Assembly (NCBI GenBank): GCA_036939355.1
Contig: JALLAP010000807.1
Location: 1 to 10,277 of the forward strand
Source: Thalassiosira profunda
Lineage: Eukaryota; Bacillariophyta; Thalassiosirophyceae; Thalassiosirales; Thalassiosiraceae
Length of the DNA stretch: 10,277 nt
Direction: 5' to 3'
Position numbers and translations under genes: made by a program. This document shows, piece after piece, positions 7,503 through 10,277 of the stretch (positions are counted from its first letter, which is position 1; every line of letters begins with the position of its first letter). The notes beneath the pieces were generated by a model. The model worked only from the letters and a program-made list of their open reading frames with translations. It had not been told where the DNA came from and did not search any database.

Positions 7503-7784
7503 CACCCTCTGCACACCCGGCGTTGAGGAGAGAGGCGTGCGGAAAGCGCTTGAAGCGCCCTCTTGAGAAGATACCGAGATGCGAAGATTCCGCAGATTGG
7601 CGTTCGCGTTCACCACAAAGGACGACGAATGAACCGAGAACGCCGACCGAAGCGAACATCACCGAAGGTGACACTCCGCGAGAGCACAAGACCACCTCAC
7701 ACTACCTCCTGCTCTCCCCATAATTTTTCCGACAGCATCAAACAAACACCCAAAGCAACCAATTGCAAACAAAGATACCATAAC

Positions 7785-10277
7785 ATGTCGACGACGACGA
7801 CGACGACATTCGCCATCCCCACGCCGCCCTCGTCGCGCCCCCGCCCCTCCCACCACCGCCGGTCCAAGTCGTCCCACACGGCCCACGACTTTTGGAAGCA
7901 CTTCCAGGAGCGGCCCCTCGATGCCATCTTCCGGCCGAAGTCGGTGGCGCTCGTCGGGGCGAGCGAACGGGAGGGGAGCGTGGGGCGGACCCTGATGTGG
8001 AACTTGCTGAGCAGGTGCGTGTGCGGATGTGTGTTGCGTGGATACCTTCGATCGCTGATGACCGCATCGATCGCGTGGAATCGACGGAGCTGAATGATTT
8101 CGATCTCTCACATGACAGTTTTTGAAACTCTATGCCTATCGCTGCAGCCCCTTCGGCGGGACGATCTATCCGGTGAACGCCCGGAGGCGGGCGAACATAT
8201 TCGGGATCCGGTCGTACCAGAGGGTGTACGAAATTCCCGAGCGGGGCATCGACCTGGCGATTATCGCGGTGCCGGCCGGCGCGGTCAAGGAGGTGAGTGA
8301 TGTGATCTTCCTCTGAAGAAGCGTTATGTGCACAAGATGTGCTCATTCTTCGTCTCTTTTGCATTTGCGTGTCTTGGGTAGGTGATGCAAGATTGCGTCA
8401 ACGTAGGCGTGAAAGGCGCAGTCATCATCTCGGCAGGATTCAAGGAAACGGGCCCCGAGGGAGCCGTGCTCGAGAATGAAATCATGGACATTGCCACAGA
8501 GGGGAACATACGCGTCGTTGGCCCCAATTGCCTCGGTGTCATGAATCCCATCAGCGGACTGAACGCGACCTTTGCCACGAACATTGCCAAGCCGGGCAAC
8601 GTCGCCTTCATCAGCCAGAGCGGGGCCATGTGCACGTCGATCTTGGATTGGAGTCTCCAGGCGAACGTGGGATTCAGCGCCTTCATCAGCATCGGCTCCA
8701 TGAGCGATGTATCGTGGGGCGATCTCATCTACTATCTGGGCGACGATCCAAATACCAAGGCGATAGCAATATACATGGAATCGATTGGGGACGCGCGGAG
8801 CTTCATGTCGGCAGCGTCAGAGGTGGCCATTACAAAGCCAATCATCGTCATCAAACCCGGACGGACGGAGCAAGCGGCCGCCGCTGCTGCATCGCACACC
8901 GGTAGTCTTGCCGGCAGCGATGACGTTTTAGGTAAGCCCACGCATCGTCTTTGGCTGAGCTACTTCCGTAACATACATGTACCAACCACTTGCTCAACAT
9001 ATGCTACAGACGCAGCATTCAAGAGGTGCGGCGTCCTCAGAGTTGATAAGATTCGGGAGGTCTTTGATATCATCGAGCTGCTGGGCAAGCAGCCAAGGCC
9101 AAAGGGCAAGTACCTCACGATTGTCACGAACGCAGGAGGACCGGGGGTCATATCTACCGATGCTCTGATCGAAAGCGGTGGGCAACTGGCGTGGCTCAGC
9201 GAAGACACGAGGGGGAAGCTGAACGAGCTGCTTCCTCCTCATTGGAGCCATGCCAACCCAATTGACTTGCTGGGAGATGCCACCCCTGATACCTACGCCA
9301 AAGCCGTCACGATCGCGGCCCAAAACAAGTACTCGGATGGCGTCTTGATCATTCTAACTCCCCAGGCGATGACGGACCCGACCGAGACTGCCAGACGCAT
9401 TGCAGCTCTATCGAAGACGCTCCCTCCCACGAAGCCAATACTTGCGTCATGGATGGGAGGCGCTGGAGTTACCGAAGGGCGTGCCATTTTGGACAAAGCC
9501 GGGATACCGACTTGCGATTATCCGGATCATGCAGCGACACTCTTCTCCTACATGTTTCAGTACTCGGTCAACGTGTCCCAGCTGTACCAATGCCCCAGGT
9601 GGTGTGCCGATATGCATCCGGAAAGCTCCACAGTCGATGCCATCCTGGCTCGTGCTCAAAGTTCGGGGAGGAAGATACTGACCGAGTACGAATCGAAGCA
9701 AATACTGTCGACCTACGGGATACCGACGGTGGCAACGAAGTTGGCTAGCTCGTCTGAGGAAGCAATCCAGGCTGCGGAGGAGCTGGGATATCCCGTCGTT
9801 GTCAAGATCAACTCCGAGACGATCACCCACAAAACGGACGTCGGGGGAGTGAAGCTGAATCTTCACTCTCCCGAGCAAGTCCGGGATGCGTACGAGAGCA
9901 TACGAAAGTCCGTCGAAGTGTATTACGAGGAGAGCGACTTCCAGGGCGTCACCNTGGTAAGCAAGGACGCCTGCGTATGATATGAGGTGCTCTTTTCTGT
10001 TCGATGGATAGAACTCACCTCCTCGCTCCTTCTTCTCAGGCTCCGGTGGAACATTGGTCGAAGTGTACAATGATCGCTCGTTGGCGCTTCCCCCATTGAA
10101 CACGAATCTCGCACATCTCATGATGAAGAACACGAAAATCTACAAAGCCCTGAAAGGCGTCCGGGGAAAGAGTGCTGTGGACATCGCTGCCGTGGAGAAG
10201 CTGATCGTGAACTTCAGTCACTTGGTGATGGAGAGGTGCAACTACATCGCAGAGGTCGAGATCAACCCGCTGCTCGC
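7785..10277 (+). CDS. Acetyl-CoA synthetase (ADP-forming), fused alpha-beta form, partial
   Basis: Exons: 7785-8014, 8148-8292, 8382-8931, 9010-9956 (interrupted by the N at 9954), 10040-10277 and beyond. The enzyme interconverts acyl-CoA + ADP + Pi with acid + ATP + CoA (EC 6.2.1.13 type), usually making ATP from acetyl-CoA. Order of domains: S/T/R-rich leader (about 1-45, possibly organelle targeting); CoA-binding Rossmann domain with [17 protein letters not shown]; succinyl-CoA-ligase-like domains with FISQSGAM and [11 protein letters not shown], whose His (about residue 297) corresponds to the alpha phosphohistidine; then an ATP-grasp beta part with [11 protein letters not shown] and [19 protein letters not shown], whose His (about 582) corresponds to the beta phosphohistidine of archaeal ACD; then [19 protein letters not shown] and [11 protein letters not shown]. 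The C-terminus lies outside the window. Splice phases fit family conservation at introns 1-3. The start at 7785 was chosen for its A/C-rich leader; an in-frame ATG at 7629 is possible. The gene is typical of archaea, bacteria and scattered protists. Confidence 0.9.
7789..7807 (+). repeat. CGA/ACG trinucleotide run coding for polythreonine
   Basis: A (CGA)6-type run directly after the start codon of the synthetase encodes six threonines (MSTTTTTTF). It is a microsatellite within coding sequence, part of the S/T-rich leader. Confidence 0.8.
8015..8147 (+). other. Intron 1 of the acetyl-CoA synthetase gene
   Basis: 133 nt, donor GTGCGT, acceptor CTGCAG, phase 2. Joining AG to C restores the Ser of [15 protein letters not shown], which matches the conserved spacing in the CoA-binding domain. 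The earlier AG at 8117-8118 would leave the wrong phase and extra residues. Confidence 0.85.
8293..8381 (+). other. Intron 2 of the acetyl-CoA synthetase gene
   Basis: 89 nt, donor GTGAGT, acceptor GGGTAG, phase 0. It joins AGAVKE to [20 protein letters not shown] without loss of conserved residues. It holds an in-frame stop. Confidence 0.9.
8932..9009 (+). other. Intron 3 of the acetyl-CoA synthetase gene
   Basis: 78 nt, donor GTAAGC, acceptor CTACAG, phase 1. It joins GSDDVL to [20 protein letters not shown], as expected for the family. Its length is a multiple of three and it has no in-frame stop, so the unspliced frame stays open. Confidence 0.88.
9954..9954. other. Single N that stands for an unresolved assembly gap
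   Basis: Exon 4 stops after EESDFQGVT and the next exon begins within GSGGTLVEV. Relatives have roughly 30-35 residues between these points, including the conserved DPQFGP-type block of the ATP-grasp domain. No sequence here encodes them. Treating N as one base also leaves the splice phases incompatible (phase 0 before, phase 1 needed after). The true missing length must be 3n+2, probably around 100 bases. Confidence 0.8.
9957..10039 (+). other. Intron 4 of the acetyl-CoA synthetase gene
   Basis: 83 nt, donor GTAAGC, acceptor with a clear pyrimidine tract (CTCCTTCTTCTCAG). Exon 5 begins GC-TCC-GGT-GGA, so it needs one base from the previous exon (phase 1). The donor side is directly after the assembly gap. 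Confidence 0.8.

Larger units (their letters stand above)
7250..7784. promoter_or_regulatory. Divergent promoter region (BTB gene and acetyl-CoA synthetase gene)
   Basis: These 535 bases lie between head-to-head genes. From the BTB side they contain TACCTACCTA abutting the BTB start (7249-7258), an E2F-like site and a CACGTG box (7379-7403), and a GC-rich inverted repeat (7483-7502). The last 60 bases (AAACAAACACCCAAAG and similar) look like an A/C-rich 5' UTR of the synthetase gene. Short open frames here have no protein similarity I recognise. An upstream in-frame ATG at 7629 could extend the synthetase. Confidence 0.6.

Noticed and set aside
8119..8147. Early acceptor at 8118 for intron 1, giving exon text FLKLYAYRC
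   Set aside because: It gives the wrong phase and inserts residues absent from the conserved NLLSSPFGGT joint. The acceptor at 8147 fits exactly.
1..10277. Mobile element, viral gene, CRISPR array, tRNA or rRNA
   Set aside because: I looked for terminal repeats, transposase or reverse transcriptase motifs, repeat-spacer periodicity and RNA-gene signatures, and saw none.

Overview
This is a nuclear genomic window from a eukaryote. One gene has four GT-AG introns of about 78 to 133 bases, start codons sit in Kozak-like contexts, genes are monocistronic, and the domains are eukaryotic (MYND, BTB, SANT, WD40). The mix of MYND-finger and BTB proteins, a SANT protein with a WPGINKPGG module, a prokaryote-type ADP-forming acetyl-CoA synthetase, short introns and ACGT microsatellites best suggests a stramenopile alga, most likely a diatom. 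That assignment is inference. A single N inside a coding exon and a reading-frame break in another gene point to a draft assembly.

Layout, left to right. At 1-196, minus strand, lies a short open fragment with a WD40-type repeat that runs off the left edge. At 290-1735, minus, is an intronless MYND zinc-finger protein of 481 aa. A 493-base divergent promoter region follows. At 2229-3610, plus, is a membrane-anchored 2H-phosphoesterase-like protein whose reading frame is broken once near 2717-2753. At 3909-5525, plus, is a nuclear, mostly disordered 538-aa protein with a Tudor-like module and a C-terminal SANT domain. Only 44 bases separate its stop from that of a convergent minus-strand gene at 5570-7249, a 559-aa protein with an acidic N-terminus, a BTB domain and a C-terminal ubiquitin-like domain. 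A 535-base divergent region holds an E2F-like site, a CACGTG box and an inverted repeat. At 7785-10277, plus, is a spliced gene for a fused alpha-beta ADP-forming acyl/acetyl-CoA synthetase, cut by the right edge and lacking an internal stretch at the N.

The genes do not form an operon or one pathway. Two look like chromatin or ubiquitin-linked regulators (SANT, BTB-Ubl), one like a scaffold or regulator (MYND), one like an RNA or nucleotide phosphoesterase (2H), and one is a central carbon enzyme (acetate/acetyl-CoA). I saw no virus, transposon, CRISPR array, tRNA or rRNA. The most interesting items are the BTB-Ubl fusion, the SANT protein's WPGINKPGG module, the 2H protein's frame break, and evidence that the N hides a real assembly gap.
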